This document shows, one piece after another, positions 1 through 10,984 of a stretch of DNA of 64,000 nt (position 1 is its first letter; every line of letters begins with the position of its first letter). Below the pieces are notes generated by a model. That model saw only the letters and a program-made list of their open reading frames with translations. It was not told where the DNA came from and did no database searches. The position numbers and the translations under genes were made by a program. This stretch comes from Zingiber officinale (taxonomy: Eukaryota; Streptophyta; Magnoliopsida; Zingiberales; Zingiberaceae), in assembly GCF_018446385.1 (NCBI RefSeq), contig NC_056000.1:47772722-47836721 (forward strand), in the 5' to 3' direction.

Positions 1-596
1 TTGGGTTTAAGTTTTAGGTTTACGTCGATTTGTTTTATAGTTATAGTATACAGTTATAGTTTGTGTTTATATTGTATTCATTTAAGTTAGGTTTAATTAA
101 CTTAAGGTTTTTCTTTTAATTTATATTTATTTTTGAAGTTTTAATTTTAGAATTTAAGGGAGGGTCATTTGATTTATTTTGATTTATGTAATGAATTTTA
201 TCTTTAGGTATATAATATTGATTGAGTCCTACTTACGTGATTAGGCACGCTTTTGGAACTCAATCCTTAATTTGATTTTTATTTTGGTTAACTAAAGAAA
301 TAAAGGTTTTGTTGGTTGAGTTGGACTTGTATCCGAGTCCGGACTTATTGTACACAGCTCTTTGTGATCCAAGTATCATGTCAAGGTACTTGAATCTAGT
401 TATGAATTTTTATAGTAATTCTTTTAATTCAATTATTTCATTTTTCAGTCTGAAATTATCCTCCTCAAGTTTTGCAACTTGAGTTGGGATTTCAGGTTGA
501 ATTGGTTCAGTTGTTGAACTTGATTTTATTTGTTCTTTAAGTATTTTATTTTTTGGGGTTAGTTCAATTATTTTAGTTTCAGAAGTAGTTAATTTC

Positions 597-1735
597 TTAT
601 TTAAACATGAAATGATTTAAAAACTTTTTAGTTAAATCAAAATATACCCCATCAGAACCTTCTGAAATGAGTACGGACTCATGGCTTGACTCGGCTTCGG
701 ACCCGTCTTCCGATTCACTCTCCGATTTTGGTCCATACGCCATCAGTGCGAGGTAGTTGTTGTGTCTTGGCTCGTCGTTGTCCGATTCCTCTGAGGACGA
801 TTCGTCCCAAGTCACGTTTAGAGCTTTCTTCTTCTTGAGACTTGGGCAGTCGGTCTTATAGTGCCCCTTCTTATTGCATCCAAAGCATGTCACGTTCTTG
901 CTATTCGAGTTGGAGGTGGAGTTGATCTTCTGCAGATCCTTGTTAGTGAAGTTCTTATTTCTCCTAGTGAACATTGTCCTTACCAAGTTCAACAAGTATT
1001 CTTCATCATTTGACTCTGGGTTAGACTCGACTTCAGGTTCCAGCTTGGTCTTGGATTTTTCTTTTGACGTTCCTGCAACAAGAGCAATACTTTTATCAAT
1101 TTTGGCATTAGTCTATTCATGTAGCTCTAATTCATAAAAGAGTTCATCTAATTTTAATTTTGATAAATTTCTCGAAGTCTTATAGGCATCCACGATGGAT
1201 GCCCATAGTGAATTTCGAGGAAACACATTTAGAGCATACCTGATTAGATCCCGGTCCTCCATATGGTGGCCGATGGTGTGAAATCCGTTGAGGATATCCT
1301 TTATCCTCGCGTGCAGCTGACTAGCAGTCTCACATTCTTGTATTTTTATATTAAATAATTTATTTAGATATAAGTCTCTTTTTGTTACCTTTGCGTCGTT
1401 GGCCCCCTCATGTAGTTCTATGAGTTTGTCTCATAACTCTTTGGCGTTTTGGTGAGGTTTGGCGCGGTTCAGCTCTTCTTTTGTTAGCCCGCACTGGATT
1501 GTGTTAAGGGCCTTGAAGTCAATTTGTACTTTTTTCTTCATTTTCGGATTCTAATTTTCCGGGTTCATTGGAATTCCAACGTTGTCCATTGGTGCCTTGT
1601 ACCCTTTGGTGACGCTGAACTACTAGTCAAACTCCGTTTTCAGGTATACCTCCATCCATTTCTTCCAGTATAGGAAATCGTCCTGTTGAAGAGTGAGGGA
1701 CGAACGGTACTGCATCCTTCATTTTGGGTCATTTC
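597..1735 (-). mobile_element. Copia-type gag remnant with CCHC zinc knuckle
   Basis: The clearest open stretch is 597-995 on the minus strand. It carries a nucleocapsid knuckle C-F-G-C-N-K-K-G-H-Y-K-T-D-C (CX2CX4HX4C), a basic K-rich tail and then an acidic Ser/Glu/Asp-rich segment, as in plant Copia Gag. Upstream, degraded gag sequence continues to about 1735. It is broken in several places. Confidence 0.7.
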
Positions 1736-1977
1736 ACAACTGTAGATAGAAAACTAAAAAAAAGATGCCAAGACTTAGTCTTGGATTAGCAAAGTTTGAG
1801 ATATAAAAAAAATATAAAACAATTTGAGAGGTGTTGCACCAACTTCAAGTTAAAATCGAACAAAAAAATTATCTGAATAGGTAAAGTTTTACCAATTGAA
1901 ATAAAATGCGAAAAGAAAAATCTAAAGATGATTCCCCCGGCTTGATTGGTGGTTGCACCAATTCAGAGCAAAACGTC

Positions 1978-1989
1978 GCTCTGATACCA
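1978..1989 (-). other. Primer-binding site (initiator Met tRNA)
   Basis: The minus strand reads TGGTATCAGAGC, the standard plant Copia PBS, two bases inside the LTR end. Confidence 0.85.
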
Positions 1990-1991
1990 CT

Positions 1992-3269
1992 TGTTGGACC
2001 GATACGCACGTGAAGGGAGGGGGGGGGATGAATCACGTGGTTTTCAGAAGCTCTTCTTATCTTTTTAAAATTTAAAGTATATGAACACAGCGAAAAAGAA
2101 AAAATAGCACAAAAAAAAACACGAACAGTTTACTTGGTTCAGAGCCTTCGGCGACTCCAACTCTAAGACCCAGGTCCGCAGACCTATCAATGGGTAATTC
2201 ACTATAAGCCTCTTCCAGTACCTCTGGAAGAGAGAATCAAGTACAAGAATTAAAGCAGTAGAATTAAAAAAATGCAACATTAATAACAGGTTACCAACAA
2301 GTTGGAGAGTTTGGTATGTTGCTGTTGGTCTGCCGGAGATGATCAGACGTCCCGGAAGCATAGCTCGAAGGCAAACAGACTTTCTAGAGTAGCAGTAGAA
2401 AGCATAAACAATCGAAAGCCCAATCGAATGCGTAGTAGTTCATATATCTATTCTATTTTGAAGCCTTCTCAAGACCCACTTATATAAGGCATGGAAGGCG
2501 CCTTCCATAGGCTTGGAAGGCACCTCCAACCTGTGAAACTTGATCCCAAATAGCTGAAACACTCATCCGCGGCGAAGTCAAAAATTTATCGTGCGGAAGG
2601 CACCTTATATAGCCATGGAAAGCGCCTTCTATAGCCATGGAAGACGCTTTCTATGAATAGTACGAAGGCGCCTTCATTGCTTGAAGGCGCCTTCAGACAC
2701 TGTTCATCCGAAGGCAATTTTGCACTTTTTCTGTAAAACAACGTTAATCCAAATAACCTGCAACACAAGTATTAGAACAATAATAATTAATAATAAAGAG
2801 TAGTAATTAGTTCATGTCCTCTCGGGACCATAAACTAGTCAAGGTCTCAGTTTAGGGATTCTAAATGGACCTAAACTAGACCGACGCCTAATGCCCCCTC
2901 AACCGGGATCTGTCCTCACTTAGTCACTCTTCTCCAGTGACTTACCTTAACTTACCAATTTGTCAGACATCCAGTCAGCCCGTCGACTTGTCTGGACTTC
3001 ATGACAGCTATTCGGTCGGCCCGTTGACCTAGATGGACTTCTCGCCAGATATCCAATCAGCCTATCGACCTATCTGGACTTCATACCAGCTATCCGATCG
3101 GCCCGTTGACCTAGCTAGATTTTCTGCTAGATATCCGGTCAGCCCATCGACTTATCTGAACTTCATACTGCACACTTAATCAAGTGGTTAGATCACAACA
3201 GAACCTAATTTAACTTACTTGTCATTAATCAAAATCTGAGTTAGACCTTTAGTGCAAATTACACCAATA
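1992..3269 (-). repeat. 5' LTR of the left Copia-like element
   Basis: It begins on the plus strand with TGTTGGACC directly after the PBS complement and ends at CCAATA, aligned against the better preserved LTR ends near 24281 and 33101. A TATA-like motif (TTATATAAG on the minus strand, about 2480-2490) separates U3 from R/U5. U3 carries five tandem hairpin units at about 2963-3166. Length 1278 bp. Confidence 0.7.
2963..3166 (-). repeat. Five tandem hairpin units in U3 of the left LTR
   Basis: Units of about 41 bp each contain a 6-base arm, a loop of about 19-20 bases with a conserved core, and a complementary arm. Arms read CAGACA/TGTCTG, CAGCTA/TAGATG, CAGATA/TATCTG, CAGCTA/TAGCTA and TAGATA/TATCTG. 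Most pair fully, the others with one mismatch. The same design occurs in the LTRs at 23163-24281 and 29558-33101. Confidence 0.75.
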
Positions 3270-3294
3270 GTTACTGATCTAATTGCATACTCCT

Positions 3295-3655
3295 AGTCTT
3301 TCCCTCCAAGCTTCCAAGTATTATCTTCCTCTCCAAACCTAAGTTTCATAAAAGAGAGCATTATGAGAGGTTTGTTCCACCGAGAAAGAGAAAGCTCTAG
3401 CCGGAGATTGTCACGAACTAACCCACCAAAGGATTAAGGGATCGTCCACCTCAAGGATAAGCCGTGGAGTAGGAGCAAACAATCTTCGAACCACGTTACA
3501 TCGAGCTTGTTAGCGTTTATATTCTTTTTTTATTGTTTTCATTGTTTTAGTATAATCCACTACACACTAACCTTCTTGTAAATAAGTAATCGAATTAGGA
3601 GTGACTTAGCTATTCAACCCTTCTAGTCGGCTACTGATTTACAACAAGAAACACT
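3295..3655 (+). mobile_element. LTR fragment of another Copia-like family
   Basis: The stretch shares several blocks with the 3' half of the LTR at 17481-18457: the GATCGTCCACCT block, GCCGTGGAGTAGGAGC, CGAACCACGTTA, and near the end CTTCTAGTCGGC. Only the R/U5-like half is present. It is an old, truncated copy. Confidence 0.6.
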
Positions 3656-3893
3656 TTTCCGTCAGTAATTCTGATTATGACAAACAGTGTTTCCGATGGT
3701 GTGTACCGACGGAATAAATATTCCATCAAAAAAAATAATGACAGAATTTTAATTTTCATCGGAAATCTCTATTTCGACCAATAATATTCTAACAAATAAT
3801 TTTTCATCAAAATTCCATCGATATAACAAATATATCAATGAATTTTAGATAAAAAAATTTCATTGGTAAACTAAGAAATTTTTGTAATGAATG
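3656..3893. mobile_element. Possible CACTA-like DNA transposon remnant
   Basis: The left edge (TACAACAAGAAACAC) resembles a decayed CACTACAAGAAA terminus, and the interior repeats CCGACGGAA / CCATCGGAA-like motifs in both orientations, as CACTA subterminal regions do. The right edge (rc CATTACAAAAATTTC) is a weak terminal match. No transposase and no clear target duplication are visible. It could instead be unrelated AT-rich DNA. Confidence 0.3.
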
Positions 3894-6149
3894 GGCATTT
3901 AGATTACTCACTTTAAGAAGATAATATCATATAAAATCAACGATGTTTCCATTGTCAAGATTTTCATTTCAAGTATTTACTGTAAATCATCATTGAATAA
4001 GTGAAAAAAAAGTTATTCACCCTTCGAACTCTTTGTTTGCGATAAACTATGACTCGACAGAAGCCGATGTGACCTAAAAATTCACATGTGAAAGTCTGAT
4101 ATACTTACAAGATATTATAATTTATTTGAATCAAACAAAATAAATCCATGATTTACGTTTTAGTACATTGTTGACCATCTCGATCAATTCCCCCACTTTT
4201 GTGCTTCTCCCAATTAATTTCCAAAAAGGAATTTTGATTATTTCCCCAATAACAGCAATTACACATACCCTAAATAATAAATAATAATTATTTTTATTAT
4301 TTAAAAAAAAAGTGGATGGCCCTCTTTAATTCTTATCTGACTTGATTTCGACACTTGAAGCCCTTATTTTTCACTGAATATTAAATTATTTTTTTATTTA
4401 TTTACTGCTTTGCAATTTTTGTTTTTTCTAGTGTCCGTTTTCAAATAACAAATTATTTTTTAAATTATTCAAGTGATAAGTATCTACGTGTTTGAGTCAA
4501 GTAGTAACGTCAATATGACTAGGAAGCGAGTCATTAAGTTCTTTTTTCTCCATGAATGACGAGCTCGATGCGACCCTAAATAGATCGAGCTAATCTATCC
4601 AGATTAATAGAAAAAAATAATCTTCCAACTGACTTCTACTCGATTTATCCTCCTTTATCAAGTCGTGGATCCCTCAGGCTGTAGCCGGGGTAATTTAAAA
4701 AATAGCTCTCCAGAGGAATATGTTTGTCGCCTCTAACATCTCCGTTAATTTATTTCAGGATCAATATAAAGAAGGTAAATCATGGACGACTGATAACTTT
4801 TGGAACAGTGACTAACATGTAAAGAGACATTTATCTCGACTATGTCAAATTTCGAATCCTAGATCTCATGATAATAACACTTCATATGTTAATCACTAGA
4901 CTATTTTGAGAGGACATAAGTGACTTTGCTCTTGAGTTAGGGTGACTTGTATTCAGGCTAACCTAGGATTAGGATGTCAAATTAGTTTGAACTCGTTCCA
5001 TGTGTTTCGAGTGATCATGGTACAATTGAGATTATTTTAGATCATATGTATTAATTTATTGATTGAAATATTATTTTAAGCATAGCTGTTATAATGTAAT
5101 TTGAGACGTCATTTAATGTTTACTCAATATTTATTATATATAAAATGTATTTAGGAGATATCTTATTTATTTATTTATTTATCTCAAATTTTAAAAAATA
5201 AATATCAAATATTGTTTTTAATGTGATTTACAGCACGTCCAGATGATTAATAAATTTTTAGAATGGCAACTCATCCAAAGAAGTAGTCAAAAGGCGAGAT
5301 CTAACGTTGACTGCTACAAAAGTCAAATTTCTTACCAATATTTCAATTGGTTGACCCGATTCTCCTCGTCAAACTGAGAAATTCTAATTTGGTGATAATA
5401 GTAAGGTTTGACACGAAACTTAAAGTCCTAATCAAATTTTGTTTGTTTTTTCATGAATTCAGACTACTGTTTTTTTTATATGAAAAAGCTCTATTATTCA
5501 ATGATTATAATGAATTTTAATCATATAATAAATTACTTAAATTTCAAAACAAAACACACGATAAATTTATTAAAATATATAAAGTAAAAAAAAGGCTCTA
5601 TTATTTATTTTTAAAATGGGAGGAAAGATATTTTTCCCTACAAAATTATTTTGCTCATAATTGTACCGAAAATAAAAATATATATAATATTTATTATGAT
5701 TTTTAAATTTAAAATAATGTGTCGGCTAAAAAGAACTTTGACATTTGACAACATCTCACAAGAACAAAATTCAAATTCAAAATGAGCTCTTGTTTGAAAA
5801 AAAAAACAAAAAATCAAAGAGAGTCAATCTTAATTTTATATTTTATAAAAAGTAATATATCTATTTTGGCTCAAATTAATCTTCACTTTATAAAGTTCAT
5901 CTTAGTAGATATTCCAGATATTTTTTTATTATTTTAGAATTTTAAAGGGCATTTTACAAAATAAAATGAATGAGATTTTTCTATGAGTAATTTTTAAAAC
6001 ATCCATTAAGCAATATGGATGATAATATAAAGAATAAAGCAGATATTTTAAATTTTAGAGAAGGATATTTTAATAATATAATAAAGGTGTTAAAGATTTT
6101 TCTTAATTCTTATAAAATTTTTAGAGGAAATTTAAAAGATGTTTTAAAA
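3894..6149. other. AT-rich intergenic DNA
   Basis: About 2.3 kb of AT-rich sequence. I see no long open frames, no tRNA-like fold and no clear transposon ends on either strand. Confidence 0.6.
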
Positions 6150-6335
6150 GCATGCTCCAATCGGCACGAGCCCGAACATGGTGACCTAGCATGACTTAAT
6201 TTTTGTCCGGCTAAGCTAGGTCTGTAGGTTCGGCTCTAATTCCCAATTCAGATCTACTAGGTGTGTTGGATCGTGTGCACGAGACCATTCGGTTCATGCC
6301 GAGTATGGCCCGAACCATGTTAGGCACTGTCAAAT
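6150..6335 (+). repeat. Direct repeat copy 1 upstream of the F-box gene
   Basis: About 185 bp beginning at GCATGCTCCAATCGG, matched by a second diverged copy at about 6590-6770 (shared blocks GCATGCTCCA, CGAGCCCGAA, GATCTACTAGGTGTGT). It is CpG-richer than its surroundings. A small inverted-repeat element sits between the two copies. Origin unknown; it may be a fragment of a transposable element. Confidence 0.6.
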
Positions 6336-6344
6336 GAGCCTGAA

Positions 6345-6498
6345 TTCTCTGGATCATTTTTTTTATGGTTCAGGAGATGATCTCTAAACATGTATTAAAG
6401 GAGATAAATGACCCTCACCTATTTTATAAGTAACGACCATGTATTCCATCAATACATATTTAGAGATCATCTCCTGAATCGTAAAAAGTAATTCAGAA
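6345..6498. mobile_element. Foldback MITE, about 154 bp
   Basis: The two ends form long imperfect inverted repeats of about 50 bases. The best block is TCAGGAGATGATCTCTAAA, repeated inverted as TTTAGAGATCATCTCCTGA. A short central spacer separates them. No coding capacity. I could not fix a target duplication with confidence. Confidence 0.6.
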
Positions 6499-6589
6499 GA
6501 TCTGCTCTCCTGTCCAACTTGGTCAGATCATATTATGCTTGGTCCGATACAACTCCGAATGGGTTGCGCTTAGTATGCTTGGAGAAAGA

Positions 6590-6770
6590 GCATGCTCCAT
6601 TCGGTACGAGCCCGAATGCTTAATCTGTGTCCAACCAAGCTGGGTCCGCAGGCTGCGACTCTGATGCCTAGCTCGGATCTACTAGGTGTGTCGGGACGGT
6701 GCGCGCGAGACAACTCAGGTCGTGCCGAATATGAACCGAGCCGCGCTAGACGCCACCCAACCAGGTCGGA
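6590..6770 (+). repeat. Direct repeat copy 2 upstream of the F-box gene
   Basis: Diverged copy of 6150-6335, lying just upstream of the probable F-box gene promoter. Confidence 0.6.
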
Positions 6771-6815
6771 TCATGAGCGGCCCGGCATGGTGCACACACC
6801 CAGGCCCATGGGAGG

Positions 6816-6824
6816 AATAAAAAG
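6816..6824 (+). promoter_or_regulatory. TATA-like box of the F-box/kelch gene
   Basis: AATAAAAAG is followed by a G-rich start region and lies about 350 bp upstream of the first inferred leader intron. It is the best-placed TATA-like motif, but no initiation data support it. Confidence 0.35.
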
Positions 6825-6849
6825 GGGCGGTGGGGGAGTTGAGACTTGA

Positions 6850-7822
6850 GAGGCGTCCCGGGGCCAAAAAGGAAAAAAGAAAAAGGGTAGCGAGAGCGAA
6901 GAGAGAATGAGCAGCTCGTGAAGACATTTGCCCGCACCACAGCAATCGCTATGAATTTTGGCCCCTCGTCGATCGCCGGCACCAATCGAAGCCAAAGCAG
7001 AAGCAGGAGGTAACCGCCCTGAGGAGGAGGAGATAGAACAAGGGTATCGACGCATCCAAACTTGAGCCAGAGCCGGAGGAACGGCCATGCTGATTTCGAT
7101 TCTTCTTGCCGTCTCTGGCTATTCCGTGTCCGTGATTCGTCTCCTCCTCCTCCTCCTCGCTGTTTATGCTCACGTATGTTCAAAATTTTAATTTCGATCC
7201 TTATTTCCGTGTTGGTTCTCATGCTCCCGTGCTGATATTCAGTGAAGGTGAAATTTTGAGGGGGGATTTTATGATGTTTACATGTTTGTGTGATCTATGC
7301 TTGTGGGATTCTGGTGGAAAGTCTTGGAATTTCTGAATATAGATTAGGTTCCGTGCAAATACTTTGTAATTATGGTTTTCTTGCAGTGGGAGTTGGGGGA
7401 TCTGGGTCTGGTAAGCTCATTCTAGGGTTTAGCTCGTCAAAGTCTCCCCCCTTTTCCCCGTGATGCTGTTGTTCTACTTAGTGGTTTTTTTTTCCTTATA
7501 TAGCTTAATTGGATTGATCGGATGCTGTTGTTCTCTTCCTGTGTTTTCTTGTATGTGGCGATCTTGTGTTAGTTCCCCCAAATTAGTTCTCAGTGGGAAT
7601 TCGCCATTTTTGCTAAGAAAGACCAATTCTATTTTGATCGATCGAAGAATTTGACTCGTTGCTGAGAACAAACTTTTGACTATCTGTTCCTTTTAAATTG
7701 TTGCTAATTTTTGCTTCCTTTATCTCCTCTGCAATAGGAATTTCGCTCTTAGCTTTCGGATGACAGATTGCTCAAACGTGTTCCTAAGGAAGGGCTGGCG
7801 TTCTTGGTAAGGGGGGAAGGAA
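6850..7822 (+). other. 5' leader of the F-box/kelch gene with two introns and two uORFs
   Basis: A leader exon ends at 7173 before a good donor (GTATGT). A 24-base exon spans 7387-7410 (acceptor TTGCAG, donor GTAAGC). The last leader exon begins at 7738 after GCAATAG. With these splices an upstream ORF from ATG 7087 stays open across all three exons and stops at 7752 (41 codons, hydrophobic and Leu-rich N-terminus). A second uORF of 16 codons runs 7760-7810 and stops 12 bases before the main ATG. Splice sites are inferred from sequence only. Confidence 0.5.
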
Positions 7823-9136
7823 ATGATAGAGAATGAGTCTTGTTTGACCAGAAGAACATTGAGGAGCTCCCTTGAGCAAGAATCCGAGTGGGCTTACATG
7901 ACCTACCAGCTCCTTGAGATTAAAACCAACAAACGCCCGCCGTCCGTGGAATCCTTAGAGCTACAAGAAGCTAAAGTGAAACGGGAAAGATCCACTGAGC
8001 CTCCTCCCTTTAGGGAAGAGACAACATTGCCTCTTGATGAATCCAGTTGCCCTATTGGTGGCGGTGGTGGTGGTGATGATGATGGTTTCTCTGATACAAC
8101 TTCTCTCATTAGTCAAATTGGTCGTGATATGTCTATCAAGTGCCTCCTTCATTGCTCCAGATCAAACTATGGCATCCTTGCTTCCTTGAACCGAGCTTTT
8201 AACTCTCTCATACGAACCGGCGAGCTCTACAAACTGAGGAGGCAGGCAGGCATCATTGAACATTGGGTATATTTCTCTTGCAACATACTTGAATGGGAAG
8301 CATATGATCCTTATTGTAGCAGATGGATTTCTTTGCCAAGAATGCCTCCTAATGATTTCTTCATGCGCTCTGATAAGGAATCGTTGGCCGTCGGCACAGA
8401 GCTCCTTGTTTTTGGAAGAGACTACACATCTCGTATTTCTCATATCGTGCTGAGGTATAGCATTTTGACAAATTCTTGGTCCCAAGGTGTTGAGATGAAC
8501 TCCCCTAGGTGTCTGTTTGGATCTGCCAGTTTCGGAGAGAGAGCTATCGTAGCCGGTGGCATAGATGCCCGAGGAAATATATTGGATTCTGCAGAACTCT
8601 ACAATTCTGATACACAAACTTGGGTTAGTCTTCCTAGCATGAATAAACCGAGGAAGATGTGTTCAGGTGTGTTCATGGAAAACAAGTTCTATGTGATTGG
8701 CGGAATGAGTAGCCCTACAGAATTGCTAACATGTGGGGAAGAATACGATATCGAGAAACACACCTGGAGAATCATTCCCAATATGTCTCAGGGGCTGAAC
8801 GGCCCTAGCGGGGCACCTCCGCTCGTTGCAGTAGTTAATGATGAATTATACGCAGCTGATTATGCAGAAAAGGAGGTTAGGAAGTATGACAAGCAAAATA
8901 ACTCTTGGATAACCTTGGGCAAATTGCCTGAGAGACCTGATTCAGTGAATGGTTGGGGGCTAGCTTTCCGAGCTTGCGGTGAACGTCTTATCGTAATCGG
9001 TGGACCTAGGATGCTCGGGGGTGGAATGATCGAACTCAACTCATGGACTCCAAGAGATGGACCTCCGGTCTGGAACATGATTGCCAGCAAGCATTGTGGG
9101 AGTTTTGTGTACAATTGTGCTGTCATGGGGTGCTGA
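7823..9136 (+). CDS. SKIP11: F-box/kelch-repeat protein, SKIP11 type
   Basis: A single coding exon gives 437 residues. The protein is a substrate-recognition subunit of SCF ubiquitin ligases by family: a degenerate F-box at about residues 93-140 (DTTSLISQIGRD, then CLLHCSRSNYG) would bind a SKP1-like adaptor, and the kelch repeats at about 190-430 form a beta-propeller that binds the target. Kelch signatures are visible as repeated GG pairs followed by Tyr and Trp (AIVAGGID, FYVIGGMS, LIVIGGPR). It ends FVYNCAVMGC, the conserved end of the Arabidopsis SKIP11/At1g26930 group, and a GGWGLAFRACGER-like block precedes the last repeat. A low-complexity acidic/Gly segment lies at about 77-90. The start is the first in-frame ATG after the leader splice. 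Substrate unknown. Family assignment is firm; the choice of SKIP11 over its close paralogues is not. Confidence 0.9.
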   Translation: MIENESCLTRRTLRSSLEQESEWAYMTYQLLEIKTNKRPPSVESLELQEAKVKRERSTEPPPFREETTLPLDESSCPIGGGGGGDDDGFSDTTSLISQIGRDMSIKCLLHCSRSNYGILASLNRAFNSLIRTGELYKLRRQAGIIEHWVYFSCNILEWEAYDPYCSRWISLPRMPPNDFFMRSDKESLAVGTELLVFGRDYTSRISHIVLRYSILTNSWSQGVEMNSPRCLFGSASFGERAIVAGGIDARGNILDSAELYNSDTQTWVSLPSMNKPRKMCSGVFMENKFYVIGGMSSPTELLTCGEEYDIEKHTWRIIPNMSQGLNGPSGAPPLVAVVNDELYAADYAEKEVRKYDKQNNSWITLGKLPERPDSVNGWGLAFRACGERLIVIGGPRMLGGGMIELNSWTPRDGPPVWNMIASKHCGSFVYNCAVMGC

Positions 9137-9751
9137 ATTGTATCGGAAAACTCGTTTCATGTGCTGCTCAGTTAAGGCGGATATGCAAGATCGGCTGGAG
9201 GGCATTCGATACTGATTTTGCCAGGGTAAATACCGATATCTGCCTTCCTGAAACTTCATATTTTACTTATGTAGCCACCTTCGCCTCTCGTCCCTGATTG
9301 TGATTTACAACCGATTACTTTTAACCCCTTTCGAGTTGCCATTCAGCATGAGAATTTTCTAGAGGATCGTGCAGTATCGGCGCACATAATAACTCGATGT
9401 AGCTGCATATTCCTAGGCTTCCCTGAAAGTTATCATCTTCGTTAGATTCAATTGTGTTACCATTCTGCCATTTCATTGTTACCTCGACCATGAGGAAATA
9501 AAACTGTTCCATCACTTTCTTGTATTCTTTTACCAACTTAATCATTGTTTGAATCAATCTCATCTCACATTTTCTAGGTTATATCCTCCTAAATATGGCA
9601 ATTTATTTATTTTATGGCATTCTTCACTCTCATGTATCGAAAACTGTTCGACAAATATGGAACATGGAAATTTTTACTGATGGAAGTTTGCAATTTCATA
9701 CTTGTTCATATGATTGTAATATTCATGGAGCGGAGTAGATTGTTCAGCAAA
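9137..9751. other. Convergent 3' flanks of the F-box and aquaporin genes
   Basis: The two genes face each other here. The sequence holds their 3' untranslated regions; AATAAA occurs near 9497. No other gene is visible. Confidence 0.5.
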
Positions 9752-10914
9752 TTAGTCAATACGGGGGCTGGCGGCGGCCATCTCCTGGCTCCTTGTCCGC
9801 CGGAGCTTCAGAGATGGCGACTTGTTCGGTGCACTATCGGTAGCTTCACTTGCTGATGGCGGCGGCGGCAGTTTCTCCGACATGCGAATGAAGTCGTAGG
9901 CGATGGCGCCTGACACGGTGCCCACCACCGGGCCGATGAAGTAAACCCAGAGGGAGTTGTAGATATTGCTTGCCACCGCCGGCCCGAGCGTCCTCGCCGG
10001 GTTCATCGAGCCACCAGACACAGGCCTGCGCATGCATCTCTTCCTCTTCTCCTTAATTTCTCATCTAATTAATTAATTATTGTAATTACAATTAATTAGA
10101 TTGATTAGTTTACCCGGCAAGGATGGATGTGATGCACACGGCGGAGCCGACGGCTAATCCGGCCAACTCTCCGACCTGCATACATTAATTAATTAATTCG
10201 GATTTAATTATAATTTAAATAAAATGGATGGGAGGTGAAAATTATTTATATGCCGGAAAAAATTACTGACGGCTCTAGTATCGGTGGCGACGGCGGCGGT
10301 GACGAACATCATGGTGAAAGTGACGATGGTCTCCATCACGAGGGCACGAGCGGCGGTGCTAGAGGGGGTAGTGACGCCGAGGATGGTGATGGGGTGGAGC
10401 AGCTCCCGGAGGATGAAGGCGGCGACCATGGCGCCTGTGAATTGGGCCGACCAGTAGAAGGGAACTTGTATCCAGGGGAAATGCCTCGCGACGGCGAACG
10501 CCAAGGTGACGGCGGGGTTCATGTGGGCGCCGGAGATGTGCCCCACCGCGTAGATCATCACCGTCACGACGAGCCCTCCGGCCACTGACGCCCCCAGCTG
10601 CGACACCACCCCGGTATTGTTCCGGTTCAGTGCTCCGGCGCCGCACGTCACGAACACCAGCAGAAACGTAGCGATCACCTCCGCCACGACCTGCACGCTA
10701 GCTCGCCGTCGCAATTCTGAAGGCGATTTAAGAATGAGATGAAGAGTTAATTGACGGAGACCTTTCTGAAGAGGTGGGGCGGGAAGAAGTCCTTGAAACT
10801 CTTCTGCCGACGGAGTCCGGCGCCGGCCCAGGCGAAGGTGTTGTCGTCGGCGCCGGCGGCAAAATTCTGGGCCGTGATCACCTCGATGTCGTGGATTTCG
10901 TTGGACGACGACAT
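9752..10914 (-). CDS. NIP2-1: NIP-III aquaporin, Lsi1-type silicic-acid channel
   Basis: Four exons on the minus strand, 10914-10762, 10690-10271, 10175-10114 and 10025-9752, all with GT/AG borders, give 302 residues (rice Lsi1 has 298). The product is a six-helix plasma-membrane channel that by family lets silicic acid, and often boric and arsenous acid, enter root cells passively. NPA motifs lie at residues 109-111 and 220-222, exactly 108 residues apart. By alignment to rice Lsi1 the selectivity filter is G89, S208, G217, R223 (GSGR). The N-terminus has the SNEIHD block and FFPPHLFRK before helix 1; the C-terminus keeps KLRRTRSQ, a likely phosphorylated basic tail. Helix 2 to the first NPA ([20 protein letters not shown]) is almost identical to rice Lsi1. 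Start chosen as the only ATG giving the Lsi1-like N-terminus. Function is inferred from these residues, not shown. Confidence 0.95.
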
Positions 10915-10971
10915 CTGCGAACTACTAGCTGCGCTGCTTTGCTCTGCTCAGCTTCCACCGAGCTCGCCTTG

Positions 10972-10981
10972 CTATTTATAG
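10972..10981 (-). promoter_or_regulatory. TATA box of the Lsi1-type channel gene
   Basis: The minus strand reads CTATAAATAG, a consensus plant TATA box, about 60 bases upstream of the start codon, so the 5' untranslated region should be short (about 25-35 bases). Confidence 0.75.
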
Positions 10982-10984
10982 AAG

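Larger units (their letters stand above)
1..3269 (-). mobile_element. Copia-like LTR retrotransposon, 5' part only (runs off left edge)
   Basis: Read on the minus strand the order is 5' LTR (3269 to 1992), a two-base spacer, a primer-binding site complementary to initiator Met tRNA (TGGTATCAGAGC), then a degraded gag region ending in a CCHC zinc knuckle. That order and PBS are those of Ty1/Copia elements. The 3' part lies outside the window, so target duplications cannot be checked. The gag region looks broken several times; this is a fossil. Its LTR is related to, but clearly diverged from, the LTRs of the element at 23163-33101, so it is an older or different subfamily. Confidence 0.75.

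Noticed and set aside
10235-10588. 117-codon open frame on the plus strand, Asp/Gly/His-rich
   Set aside because: Antisense of the aquaporin second exon; its composition is an artefact of GC-rich helix codons.
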